Origin: JBHFEI01 sp041928815
GTDB taxonomy: Bacteria; Pseudomonadota; Alphaproteobacteria; Rhizobiales; Rhizobiaceae
Direction: 5' to 3'
Assembly: GCF_041928815.1 (NCBI RefSeq)
Contig: NZ_JBHFEI010000005.1
Span: 124,001 to 188,000 of the forward strand
DNA: 64,000 nucleotides
This document shows, one piece after another, positions 53,716 to 61,397 of the stretch (positions within the stretch are counted from its first letter, which is position 1; each line of letters opens with the position of its first letter). The position numbers and the translations under genes were made by a program. Under the pieces are notes generated by a model, which saw nothing but the letters and a program-made list of their open reading frames with translations, made no database searches and had not been told where the DNA came from.

Positions 53716-55359
53716 ATGGATAGACCTGAGCCGCTGAACGACTATCTCCCGCTCGTCAAGGAGCGGGTCCGGTCCGTGGAGGAACGACCGCTGCCGGGGT
53801 CGCTGGCGACGCTGGTCGATGACGCAGCGACCGAGGCCGGCGGCCGGACGGTCTGGCACTTCATCGAGACTGGCGAGCGCGAGACCTATGACGGGCTGCG
53901 GCGGCGCACGAACGGCCTTGCCGCCGCTCTCGCCGCCCACGGCATCGGCAAGGGCCGGCATGTCGCCGTCATGCTGCCGAACGTGCCCGCCTTTCCCCTG
54001 ACCTGGCTGTCGCTCGCGAGGATCGGCGCCGTCATGGTGCCCGTGAATGTCGGCTACAAGGAACGGGAGCTCGCCTATATCCTGAAGGACAGCGGCGCCG
54101 AGTACATCATCCTCCATGCCGACCACCTGCCGACGCTTGCCGGCGCGATGGCCGATCACGATGTCTCGATCCGCCCGGATCGGATCATCGTCTATGGCGG
54201 GGACACGGCGGGAGCCGCGACCTGGGAGGCACTGGCCGCAGCGCCGCGGGAAAGCTTCACCCCCGCCGAGCCGGTCGGCGGCGACGATCTGATGAACATC
54301 CAGTATACGTCCGGCACGACCGGTTTTCCGAAAGGCTGCATGCTGACCCAGGATTACTGGATCGTCTCGGGCTACTCCAATGCCTTCCGCGACGGGAAGC
54401 GCTACGAGAACCTCCTGGCCTCCACGCCGTTCTACTACATGGATCCGCAATGGATCCTGCTGATGACCATCCTCCAGCGCGGCACGCTGCATGTGGCCCG
54501 CCGGCAGAGCACCTCGCGGTTCCTGGACTGGCTGCGCATCTATGAGATCAATTTCTGCCTCTTCCCGTGGGTGCTGCACAAGCAGCCGCCGGCCGCCTCC
54601 GACCGCGACAACCGGATCGTCCGCGCCAATGTCTACGGCGTTCCGAAGACCCTGCATGCGGAGATCCAGGCCCGGTTCGGCCTCACCGCCCGCGAGGCCT
54701 TCGGCATGACGGAGCTCGGGCCGACGCTGTTCATGCCCATCGAGGCGGCCGACATGGTCGGGTCGGGCTCCTGCGGGCGTCCGGCACCCTTTCGCGACTG
54801 CAAGCTGGTGGACGAGGCCGGCAGGGCCGTTTCCGTCGGGGACGTGGGCGAACTCGTCGTCCGCGGGACCGGGATCCTCAAAGGCTACTACGGAAACCCG
54901 GCCGCCACGGCTGAGGCGTTTTTCGGCGAGTGGTTCCGGACCGGCGACCTCTTCACGCAGAACGAGCGCGGCTTCTTCACCATCATCGGCCGGCGCAAGG
55001 ACATGGTCCGCCGCAGCGGCGAGAACATCGCGGCCCGGGAACTGGAATCGGTCCTCAACAGCTTTCCGGAAGTGTCCGAATCCGCCATCGTCGGCGTCCC
55101 GGACGCCATGCGCGGCGAGGAGGTCAAGGCATGGATCGTGCTGAAGCCGGACATCGACCGGGACGACCGTCTGGTGTCCTTGCTGATCGACCGGTGCAGG
55201 GCGAACCTGGCGGACTTCAAGGTGCCGCGTTTCTTCGCCTTCCGCGACGCGTTCCCGCGGACGGGCTCGTCCAAGATCGCCAAGCACATTCTCGTGCAGG
55301 AGACGGCCGATGCGCAGACTGCGACCTACGATCGAACGCTTGGGACATGGATCGGCTGA
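53716..55359 (+). CDS. AMP-dependent acyl-CoA ligase 4
   Basis: A 547-residue ANL ligase with IQYTSGTTGFPKGCMLTQDY near residue 195, EAFGMTELGP, WFRTGDLFTQNERG, IGRRKDMVRRSGENI and a C-terminal catalytic Lys in TGSSKIAKHIL. It is distinct from the other three ligases. No good ribosome-binding site is visible, and a GTG at 53704 is an alternative start. The FAD enzyme and the amidohydrolase-fold protein follow with no spacing, so the three should act on the same compound. Confidence 0.87.
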   Translation: MDRPEPLNDYLPLVKERVRSVEERPLPGSLATLVDDAATEAGGRTVWHFIETGERETYDGLRRRTNGLAAALAAHGIGKGRHVAVMLPNVPAFPLTWLSLARIGAVMVPVNVGYKERELAYILKDSGAEYIILHADHLPTLAGAMADHDVSIRPDRIIVYGGDTAGAATWEALAAAPRESFTPAEPVGGDDLMNIQYTSGTTGFPKGCMLTQDYWIVSGYSNAFRDGKRYENLLASTPFYYMDPQWILLMTILQRGTLHVARRQSTSRFLDWLRIYEINFCLFPWVLHKQPPAASDRDNRIVRANVYGVPKTLHAEIQARFGLTAREAFGMTELGPTLFMPIEAADMVGSGSCGRPAPFRDCKLVDEAGRAVSVGDVGELVVRGTGILKGYYGNPAATAEAFFGEWFRTGDLFTQNERGFFTIIGRRKDMVRRSGENIAARELESVLNSFPEVSESAIVGVPDAMRGEEVKAWIVLKPDIDRDDRLVSLLIDRCRANLADFKVPRFFAFRDAFPRTGSSKIAKHILVQETADAQTATYDRTLGTWIG

Positions 55360-56952
55360 ATGAAGACGTCCTACGATGCCGTGATCGTCGGCGCCGGGCA
55401 CAACGGGCTCGTCTGCGGCGCCTATCTCGCCCGCAAGGGCTTAAGCGTCTGCGTGGTCGAGCGCCGCGACATCATCGGCGGCGCGGCGGTGACCGAGGAA
55501 CTCTGGCCGGGTTTTCACCTGACGACCGCCTCCTATGTGATGAGCCTCTTGCAGCCGAAGGTCATTCTCGATCTCGATCTGAAGGCGCACGGTTTTGCCG
55601 TGATGAAGCCGGATCCGCTGGTGCAGCTCCTTCCCGACGGCCGCCATCTCGTGTTCCACGACGACACGGCCGCCTTTGCCGATCAGCTGCGGCAATTTTC
55701 GGAAAAAGACGCCGAAGCCCTGCCGCGCTATCGCCGGCATATGCAGCAGCTCGCGCCCCTCGTCAGGAGCCTGATGTGGTCGCGGCCGATCGACCCGACG
55801 TCGCGGCGGCCGGGCGACGTCCTGGACACGCTGAAATTCGCCTGGCGCCACCGGGGCGCCGTCTCGAAATTCTACGAGCTCTACGACCTCTTCACGCTCA
55901 GCGCATATGATTACCTGGCAAAATGGTTCGAGTCCGACATCACCATCGCCGCGCTCGGCTTCTACGCCGCCGGCGGCGGTGGCGGCAACGCGGCCTACAA
56001 GACGCCGGGAACCGCCTTCGCCCTGTCGCGATCCTACCTTCGCGACAACACGACGGCGGCCGGCGGCACCGGCTTCGTCGTCGGCGGCATGGGCGCCATC
56101 ACGAAGGCGATTGCGGCATCGGGTGTCGCGTCCGGCATGGAGATCCGGACGGGCGTCGCCGTCCGCGCCATAAGGGTCGGGAACGGCCGGACGACCGGGG
56201 TCGTTCTCGACGATGGCGATGTCATCGAGGCGAAGGCCGTCGTGTCCAACGCCAATGCCCGGACGACCTTCCTGACGCTGTTGCCCGAACAGGAACTGCC
56301 GCCCGCCTTCGTCTCCCGGATTCGCGGCTTCCGCGCCGAGTCGACCGTGTTCAAGGTCCATCTCGCGCTCGACGGCCTGCCGGTCTTCAGGAACTTTTCC
56401 GAACGCCGGCTCGGTTTCGACTATCCGGTGCAGTTGCGGCTCGCCTCCGGCACGCAGGCCGTCGAGCGCTCCTACATGGCGGCCCAGCGCGGCGAGATCG
56501 ACAGCGAACCCTTCCTGACCGTCATGACGCCGAGCCTGGTCGACCCTTCGCTGGCGCCCGCCGGCAAGCATGTGATGAGCATCTTCGGCGGCCATGTCCC
56601 GAACCGTCCGGCGGGCGGCGGCTGGGACGAGAAACGCGGCGTCCTGCTCGACCATGTCACCGCGGCGATCGAGGCGCAGGCCCCCGGCTTTCGTGATCTG
56701 ATCCTGCACAGCCAGGTCCTGACGCCGCTGGATTACGAGCGGATCTTCGATCTGCCCGGCGGGCATCTCCAGCACGGCGAGATGAGCCTCAACCAGATGT
56801 TCTTCGGCCGGCCCGCACCGCATTATGCGAATTACAGGACGCCGATCGACAGGCTGTATCTCTGCGGCGCGTCCGCCCATCCCGGCGGCGGCGTCACCGG
56901 CATTCCCGGCCACAATGCCGCCGAGGTCATCCTGAGGGATTTCGGGCGATGA
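55360..56952 (+). CDS. Phytoene-desaturase-like FAD oxidoreductase (PYROXD2/CrtI family)
   Basis: A 530-residue flavoprotein. The N-terminal FAD motif is YDAVIVGAGHNGLVCGAYLA with ERRDIIGGAAVTEELWPGFH after it; GGTGFVVGGMGAITKAIA and the C-terminal LYLCGASAHPGGGVTGIPGHNAA complete the family pattern. CrtI-type enzymes remove hydrogens from polyenes; this branch includes many of unknown role. Its ATG directly follows the ligase stop. As no acyl-CoA dehydrogenase is in the locus, it is a candidate for the desaturation step, which is inference only. Confidence 0.87.
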   Translation: MKTSYDAVIVGAGHNGLVCGAYLARKGLSVCVVERRDIIGGAAVTEELWPGFHLTTASYVMSLLQPKVILDLDLKAHGFAVMKPDPLVQLLPDGRHLVFHDDTAAFADQLRQFSEKDAEALPRYRRHMQQLAPLVRSLMWSRPIDPTSRRPGDVLDTLKFAWRHRGAVSKFYELYDLFTLSAYDYLAKWFESDITIAALGFYAAGGGGGNAAYKTPGTAFALSRSYLRDNTTAAGGTGFVVGGMGAITKAIAASGVASGMEIRTGVAVRAIRVGNGRTTGVVLDDGDVIEAKAVVSNANARTTFLTLLPEQELPPAFVSRIRGFRAESTVFKVHLALDGLPVFRNFSERRLGFDYPVQLRLASGTQAVERSYMAAQRGEIDSEPFLTVMTPSLVDPSLAPAGKHVMSIFGGHVPNRPAGGGWDEKRGVLLDHVTAAIEAQAPGFRDLILHSQVLTPLDYERIFDLPGGHLQHGEMSLNQMFFGRPAPHYANYRTPIDRLYLCGASAHPGGGVTGIPGHNAAEVILRDFGR

Positions 56953-57812
56953 TCATCGATTTTTCCAGCAAGCCGCCGCTTCCGCAGTTCATGAAGACCG
57001 GCGCGCATCTGTCGAACTACCGGCGGGTCTACGAGAAAAGCGAGCAGCTGACGGCGCCCCTGAGCCCCGAGGACGACCTTGCCGCCTATCTCGCCATGTA
57101 TGATCGACTCGATGCGCAGGCGGTCGTCATCAAGGCACGCGACCTGGAGACGACATTCGGTTTCGCGATCACCAACGACGACGTCGCCGCCTTCTGCCGG
57201 CAGCATGGCAGCCGCTACATCGGCTTTGCCGGCGTCGACCCGCACAAGGGCGCGGCCGCCGTGACGGAGTTGCGGCGCGCGGTGCTCGATCTCGGCCTGA
57301 GGGGGCTGAACGTGCAGGGCTTCGAGCATCGGCTGAAGGCCTGCGACCGGCTGCTCTATCCGCTCTACGAGGTGTGCTTGGAGCTGGACATCCCGGTCAA
57401 CATCCATTGCGGCATCAATTTCTCGCAGGCGACGCCGATGAGCTTCGGCAGGCCGGAGCACATCGACCAGGTGCTGGTCGACTTCCCCGGACTGAGGGTC
57501 TGCGCCTCCCCGCCCGGCTGGCCATGGATCGACGAGCTGATCGGCGTCGCATGGCGGCACCCGACCCTCTGGATCGGCCTCGTGGCGGTGCGGCCCAAAC
57601 TGCTGACCATCCCCCATTCGGGCTATGGCGGCCTGCTGCAATATGGCGCCCGGCTGATGGCGGACCGCATCCTCTTCGGATCGTCCTATCCGATGACGCC
57701 GGTCGAGCGCTCGGTCGACGAGATCCGGACCCTGCCGCTTGCGGACGCGGTGAAACGCAAGTGGCTGCACGACAATGCAGCGGCCTTCCTCGGCCTCACG
57801 CCGCAGGGCTGA
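56949..57812 (+). CDS. Amidohydrolase-2-fold protein lacking most metal ligands
   Basis: A 287-residue TIM-barrel protein of the amidohydrolase 2 (ACMSD-like) family, recognised from RYIGFAGVDPHKGAAA, GLRGLNVQGFEH, WPWIDELIGVAWRHPTLWIG and RILFGSSYPMTP. In active members the N-terminus carries HxH, the AHGG segment a His and the TDYP segment an Asp. Here they read DFSSKP (2-8), SPPGW (187-191) and SSYP (245-248); only His153 in NIHCG remains. It may be a metal-free enzyme or a non-catalytic partner. The ATG overlaps the flavoprotein stop (ATGA). Confidence 0.82.
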   Translation: MIIDFSSKPPLPQFMKTGAHLSNYRRVYEKSEQLTAPLSPEDDLAAYLAMYDRLDAQAVVIKARDLETTFGFAITNDDVAAFCRQHGSRYIGFAGVDPHKGAAAVTELRRAVLDLGLRGLNVQGFEHRLKACDRLLYPLYEVCLELDIPVNIHCGINFSQATPMSFGRPEHIDQVLVDFPGLRVCASPPGWPWIDELIGVAWRHPTLWIGLVAVRPKLLTIPHSGYGGLLQYGARLMADRILFGSSYPMTPVERSVDEIRTLPLADAVKRKWLHDNAAAFLGLTPQG

Positions 57813-57835
57813 GCGCGGATGAGGCCGCGCCCGGC

Positions 57836-58621
57836 TCAGCCCTTCTTGAAGTCGATGTCGGCATTCTGTCCGGAGGCGGCGAGGCGCTGGAGACGGTAGA
57901 GGTGTTCGGCGAAGGCGAGCGCATTCTCGCGGTCCATGTCCTCTGTGCGAAGATAGGCCTCCATTTCGGTGCGGATCGCCGTCTGCGGATGGGCGGCGAT
58001 GCCTTCGGCGATCGCCAGCGCCGCCGCCCCGACCTCGGCGTCGGGGACGACGCGGTTGATGATGTTGACGCGGTGGGCCTCGTTCGCGTCGATGGGCTCG
58101 CCGGTCAGCAGGAGCTGCATGGCGACGGCACGCGGCAGGTGCCGGTGCGCCAGCATCATCGCGCCGCCGCCGCCCATGCCGAACTTGATCTCCGGCATGC
58201 CGAAACGGGCCGACTGTCCGGCGACGCGGATGTCGGTGAGATGCAGGAGATACATGAAGCCGCGGCCGAGGCACCAGCCATTGACCGCGGCCACGATCGG
58301 CTTGAAGCGCCTGAGGGCCATCACCTCGCGGTCCCAGCCCGGATAGCCGGGCTCGGTGTCGGCGAAATGGGTGTGGTAGAAGTGCCGCGTCAGCTTCTGC
58401 TCGACATCGAGCACCGGCGTGGGAAACTTCAGGTCGTCGCCGGCCGAAAACGCCCGGGTTCCGGCGCCGCGCATGACCCCGACCTTGATGTCGGGGTCCG
58501 CCTCGAAGGCCCTAAGGGCTTCGTAAAGCGCGGCATGGGTCGCCGGATTGAAGACGTTGACGGGTCCGTTCTCGATCGTGAACGTGCCGATCGGGCCGTT
58601 CGTGTCGTAGGCAAGCGTCAC
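57836..58621 (-). CDS. Enoyl-CoA hydratase/isomerase family protein
   Basis: A 261-residue crotonase with RAFSAGDDLKFPTP as the first oxyanion segment, NGWCLGRGFMYLLHLTDIRV as the second (GRGF in place of the usual GGGx) and FGMPEIKFGMGGGGAMM retaining the PE glutamate. The start is a GTG at 58621 with GAGGAG upstream, embedded in the end of the preceding gene. It is transcribed with the crotonase gene at 58633. Confidence 0.82.
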   Translation of the reverse strand: MTLAYDTNGPIGTFTIENGPVNVFNPATHAALYEALRAFEADPDIKVGVMRGAGTRAFSAGDDLKFPTPVLDVEQKLTRHFYHTHFADTEPGYPGWDREVMALRRFKPIVAAVNGWCLGRGFMYLLHLTDIRVAGQSARFGMPEIKFGMGGGGAMMLAHRHLPRAVAMQLLLTGEPIDANEAHRVNIINRVVPDAEVGAAALAIAEGIAAHPQTAIRTEMEAYLRTEDMDRENALAFAEHLYRLQRLAASGQNADIDFKKG

Positions 58622-58632
58622 TGGCGGTCTCC

Positions 58633-59439
58633 TCAAAGGGGCACGTTGCCGGGAAAGTTGGGCGCGCGCTTTTCCTTGAACGAGGCAACGCCCTCGGCGA
58701 CCTCGGGACCGTTGAAGCCCATATATTCCAGGGCCAGCGAGGCATCGAAGATCGGCCCGGCCTGGCGCAGCCAGTTGTTCAGCGCATATTTCGTCCAGCG
58801 GATCGCGCTCTGGGCGCCGGTGGCGAGGCGGACGGCCACGTCGAGCGCCTTTGCGTCGAGATCCGCGTCGTCCGTCACCATGGACAGGAGACCGATGCGC
58901 TCGGCCTCCTCGCCGTTCAGGCTGTCGCAGGTCAGAAGATAATATTTCGCCTTGGCCATCCCGCACAGGAGCGGCCAGATGATCGCCGCGTGGTCGCCGG
59001 CCGCGACGCCGAGGCGCGTGTGGCCGTCGATCAGCTTGCAGTCTCGGGTGGCGATGGAGACGTCGGCCAGCATGCCGACCACCATGCCCGCGCCGACGGC
59101 GACGCCGCGCATCGAACTGATCACCGGCTTGCTGCAGTTGATGACGTTGTAGACGAGGTCGCGCGCTTCTTTCCAGCTGCGCGCGCGGGCGTCGAAGCTG
59201 TTCATCACCTCTTCCACCGCGTCGAAATCGCCGCCGGCGGAAAAGACCTTGCCGGCCCCCGTCACCAGGACGGTATGGACGGACGGATCCTGGTCCGCGT
59301 CGCGCCAGATGTCGATCAGCTCGCGTGCCATGATCGAATCGACGGTGTTCATCCGCCCGTTGGTCATCGTCACGCGCAGGACGTTGGGGTGCGGCCGGTC
59401 GCAGACGAGGCGGGTGTAACGGGCGAAGCGGTCGGTCAT
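58633..59439 (-). CDS. Divergent enoyl-CoA hydratase/isomerase family protein
   Basis: A 268-residue crotonase with VFSAGGDFDAVEEVM and MRGVAVGAGMVVGMLADVSI. The segment that normally holds the catalytic PE glutamate reads DGHTRLGVAAGDHAAIIWPL, so the usual Glu is missing and Asp or His may replace it. The C-terminal EKRAPNFPG is typical of the family. It starts 60 bases downstream of a minus-strand copy of the two-box motif and is divergent from the thioesterase gene. Confidence 0.82.
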   Translation of the reverse strand: MTDRFARYTRLVCDRPHPNVLRVTMTNGRMNTVDSIMARELIDIWRDADQDPSVHTVLVTGAGKVFSAGGDFDAVEEVMNSFDARARSWKEARDLVYNVINCSKPVISSMRGVAVGAGMVVGMLADVSIATRDCKLIDGHTRLGVAAGDHAAIIWPLLCGMAKAKYYLLTCDSLNGEEAERIGLLSMVTDDADLDAKALDVAVRLATGAQSAIRWTKYALNNWLRQAGPIFDASLALEYMGFNGPEVAEGVASFKEKRAPNFPGNVPL

Positions 59440-59471
59440 GGTCACGGTTCCAGCTCTGTTGAGGAAACTCC

Positions 59472-59504
59472 CTTCTAGCCCGCGTCGCGGCGGGGTTTCC
59501 AATA
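59472..59504 (-). promoter_or_regulatory. Two-box promoter-like motif, unit 7
   Basis: On the minus strand TATTGG (59504-59499), 21 bases, then TAGAAG, about 33 bases before the crotonase start at 59439. Confidence 0.5.
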
Positions 59505-59532
59505 GCCTTTTCGGCGCCGGCCGCCCGGGCAC

Positions 59533-59556
59533 GGTTATGGCGTGCCACCCATAACC
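59533..59556. promoter_or_regulatory. Inverted repeat between divergent genes, candidate operator
   Basis: GGTTATGG (59533-59540) and CCATAACC (59549-59556) form a perfect 8-bp inverted repeat with an 8-base spacer, in the 206-base gap between the divergent crotonase and thioesterase genes. Size and place suit a dimeric regulator. Confidence 0.5.
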
Positions 59557-59645
59557 CGGAAGCCCGGCCCCGGCGCCGCCGACGCATTGGCGCAGGCGCT
59601 CGCGCCCTGATACCCAAGTGCCGTTGCCCGACCGGAGAAACGCTG

Positions 59646-60137
59646 ATGCACCAGGAGACGTCCGAGACCGTCTACAGCGCCACCATCGATGACGCGCATG
59701 TGGACTATAACGGCCACATGACCGAGGCGGCCTATGCGCAACTGTTCGCCACCGCAGCAGCCCACCTCTTCCGCCGGCTCGATCTCGAGGCCGCGTATCG
59801 CCGCCGCACCGGTTGCACGATGTACACAGTCGAAACCCGGATCCGGTACCTGCGCGAAGCCCACAGCGGTACGAAGGTGACGATCGGATACCGGCTGCTC
59901 GACCGGAGCGACAAGAGGCTCCATCTCTACTTCGAGATGTTCGGCCCGGCGGGCCTTCTCGCGACCTATGAATGCATCTCGGTCCATGTCTCGCAGAGGG
60001 AGGGCGAGGCGGCGCGCTCGACCCCGTTTGGCCCGGACCATATCGGGATATTCGCAAAGCTCGTCGCTGCCTTCGAGCATGTGCCAAAACCCGACGGCAT
60101 CGGAAAGGCTCCGGGGCTGGCGCACCGGGGCGCGTAG
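59646..60137 (+). CDS. Hot-dog thioesterase, betainyl-CoA thioesterase-like (copy 2)
   Basis: A 163-residue hot-dog protein with HVDYNGHMTEAAYAQLFATA near residue 20 and CTMYTVETRIRYLREAHSGT. It resembles CdhB and the C-terminal thioesterase domain of carnitine dehydrogenases even more than copy 1 does. It would hydrolyse a short acyl-CoA, possibly one with a charged head group. The nearest upstream signal is the inverted repeat at 59533. It is the last gene of the locus. Confidence 0.83.
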   Translation: MHQETSETVYSATIDDAHVDYNGHMTEAAYAQLFATAAAHLFRRLDLEAAYRRRTGCTMYTVETRIRYLREAHSGTKVTIGYRLLDRSDKRLHLYFEMFGPAGLLATYECISVHVSQREGEAARSTPFGPDHIGIFAKLVAAFEHVPKPDGIGKAPGLAHRGA

Positions 60138-61350
60138 GGACGTTTAAGGCGGTCGCCGATCCTGTTTTGCAGGCCAACATGGCCAGCGACGCGCGGCAAA
60201 ACTGATAGAACCAGGTCGACGATGAACGTATTGGCGTCCCGAACCGTCGCTCGCGACGTGATCGTGAGAGGTTCAACAGCGCCGTCGAAAGATGGAGGTT
60301 GTGACGAGCTGTCGCCGAATCGGGCGGGACGCTTTCGGATGTGCTCTCGACCGCCATGCCGCCTCGCTTGATGATCCTGGCTGCCTGATCGACCGGAGAC
60401 CCGCCGACGACACGCTTGCCGTCGCATTCTGCGCGGCCAGGGATGAGCCGGTCTCGTCGCCACCAGCCGTGTCCAAAGCAGCGCTCCTGTCGATCCGGTA
60501 CGACCTGTCGGATGGAAAGCTGGCGGAAGCCCTGGGCGATCAGGCCTCGTTCCGGCGGTCCTGCAGGTTTTTTCGATCGAAGGCGACGCCAGAGCGCGCC
60601 GTCTTCGTCCGGTTCTGCCGGAACCCCGTCGCTCACGGCCTGGACACATCGCTCTTCGACGGGATCACCGGCGGACGCGCCCGACCTGTTTCCAGCCGAT
60701 CGTCAAGGGCCGCATCCCCGTGCTCGCCGTCGGCATGTCAGAGCGCCGCCGCCAGTATGCCTCGGCACCCCGGAGGGACCGCCGGAGGCAAGGAGTCTGT
60801 CTGCCCTCTGCAGGGCGATGGCGTCTCTAGGCGCGGGGGCCTCCCTCGATCGGAAAGAGACGCGGCCGCGGCCATCCTTCCGGAGGACGTCGCGCATCGC
60901 CCCGCAGGCCCGCCGGTCGTTCTGACCGGGTGCGGGACACCGGATCGGGGCATTCAACAACCGGCACGCAGGGGAAGGAACGCCCGACGCCGGCTCCGAA
61001 CGGCCGCAAGGAGACCGCCGCGCCTCACGCCACCGTGGAACGTCCGCGCCGCCCGACACCGGGCGGACATCTGCAGCGTGCGGCACAACGCCGGTCGCGT
61101 TGCGACTGCCGGCGATGGCGGGCGGCAAGCGGCCGGTCTCGCGCCGCCGGCCGTCGCGACCTGACGGGCCGCGCCCTTGCGCAGCCCCCGCACCCCGGAC
61201 CCGCTCACCTCGACACGCGCCGTCAGCCCCCGTTCGCGCGTTGGCCGCGTCGATGACGGCGCGCGGTGCTGCTGCTGGCGGCCCGCGCCGGACCGGGGAG
61301 GGTCAGTGAAAGCCCGCGTGTCGACCCTTGGGGATTGACAGCACCGGTTC
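60138..61350. other. Gene-poor region with mobile-element remains
   Basis: About 1.2 kb in which open frames on both strands have the Arg/Pro/Ala-rich composition of chance frames in GC-rich DNA. The only recognisable content is a transposase fragment at 60460-60675. It separates the catabolic locus from the metallochaperone gene and may mark the edge of inserted DNA. Confidence 0.6.
60460..60675 (+). pseudogene. Transposase N-terminal fragment (IS5-superfamily, IS1182-like)
   Basis: A 72-codon stretch reads like the N-terminal domain of IS5-superfamily transposases: AALLSIRYDLSDGKLAEALG followed by DQASFRRSCRFFRSKATPER and VFVRFCRNPVAHGLDTSLFD. No DDE catalytic part follows in any frame I could recognise, so it is a relic. 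Confidence 0.6.
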
Positions 61351-61367
61351 ATGTAATGTTATTACAT
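61351..61367 (+). promoter_or_regulatory. Zur-like box 1
   Basis: ATGTAATGTTATTACAT is a perfect 17-bp palindrome (7-bp arms, 3-base spacer). AT-rich ATGT...ACAT palindromes upstream of COG0523 genes are typical of the zinc repressor Zur. Confidence 0.6.
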
Positions 61368-61377
61368 TTTCTCCATG

Positions 61378-61394
61378 ATGTAACGGTATAACAT
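61378..61394 (+). promoter_or_regulatory. Zur-like box 2
   Basis: ATGTAACGGTATAACAT is an imperfect 17-bp palindrome of the same form as box 1, with centres 27 bases apart. A pair of boxes suggests cooperative binding over a promoter. Confidence 0.55.
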
Positions 61395-61397
61395 AAG

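Noticed and set aside
60954..61352. 132-codon minus-strand frame left of the Zur-like boxes
   Set aside because: Arg/Ala/Pro-rich product with no domain or ribosome-binding site.
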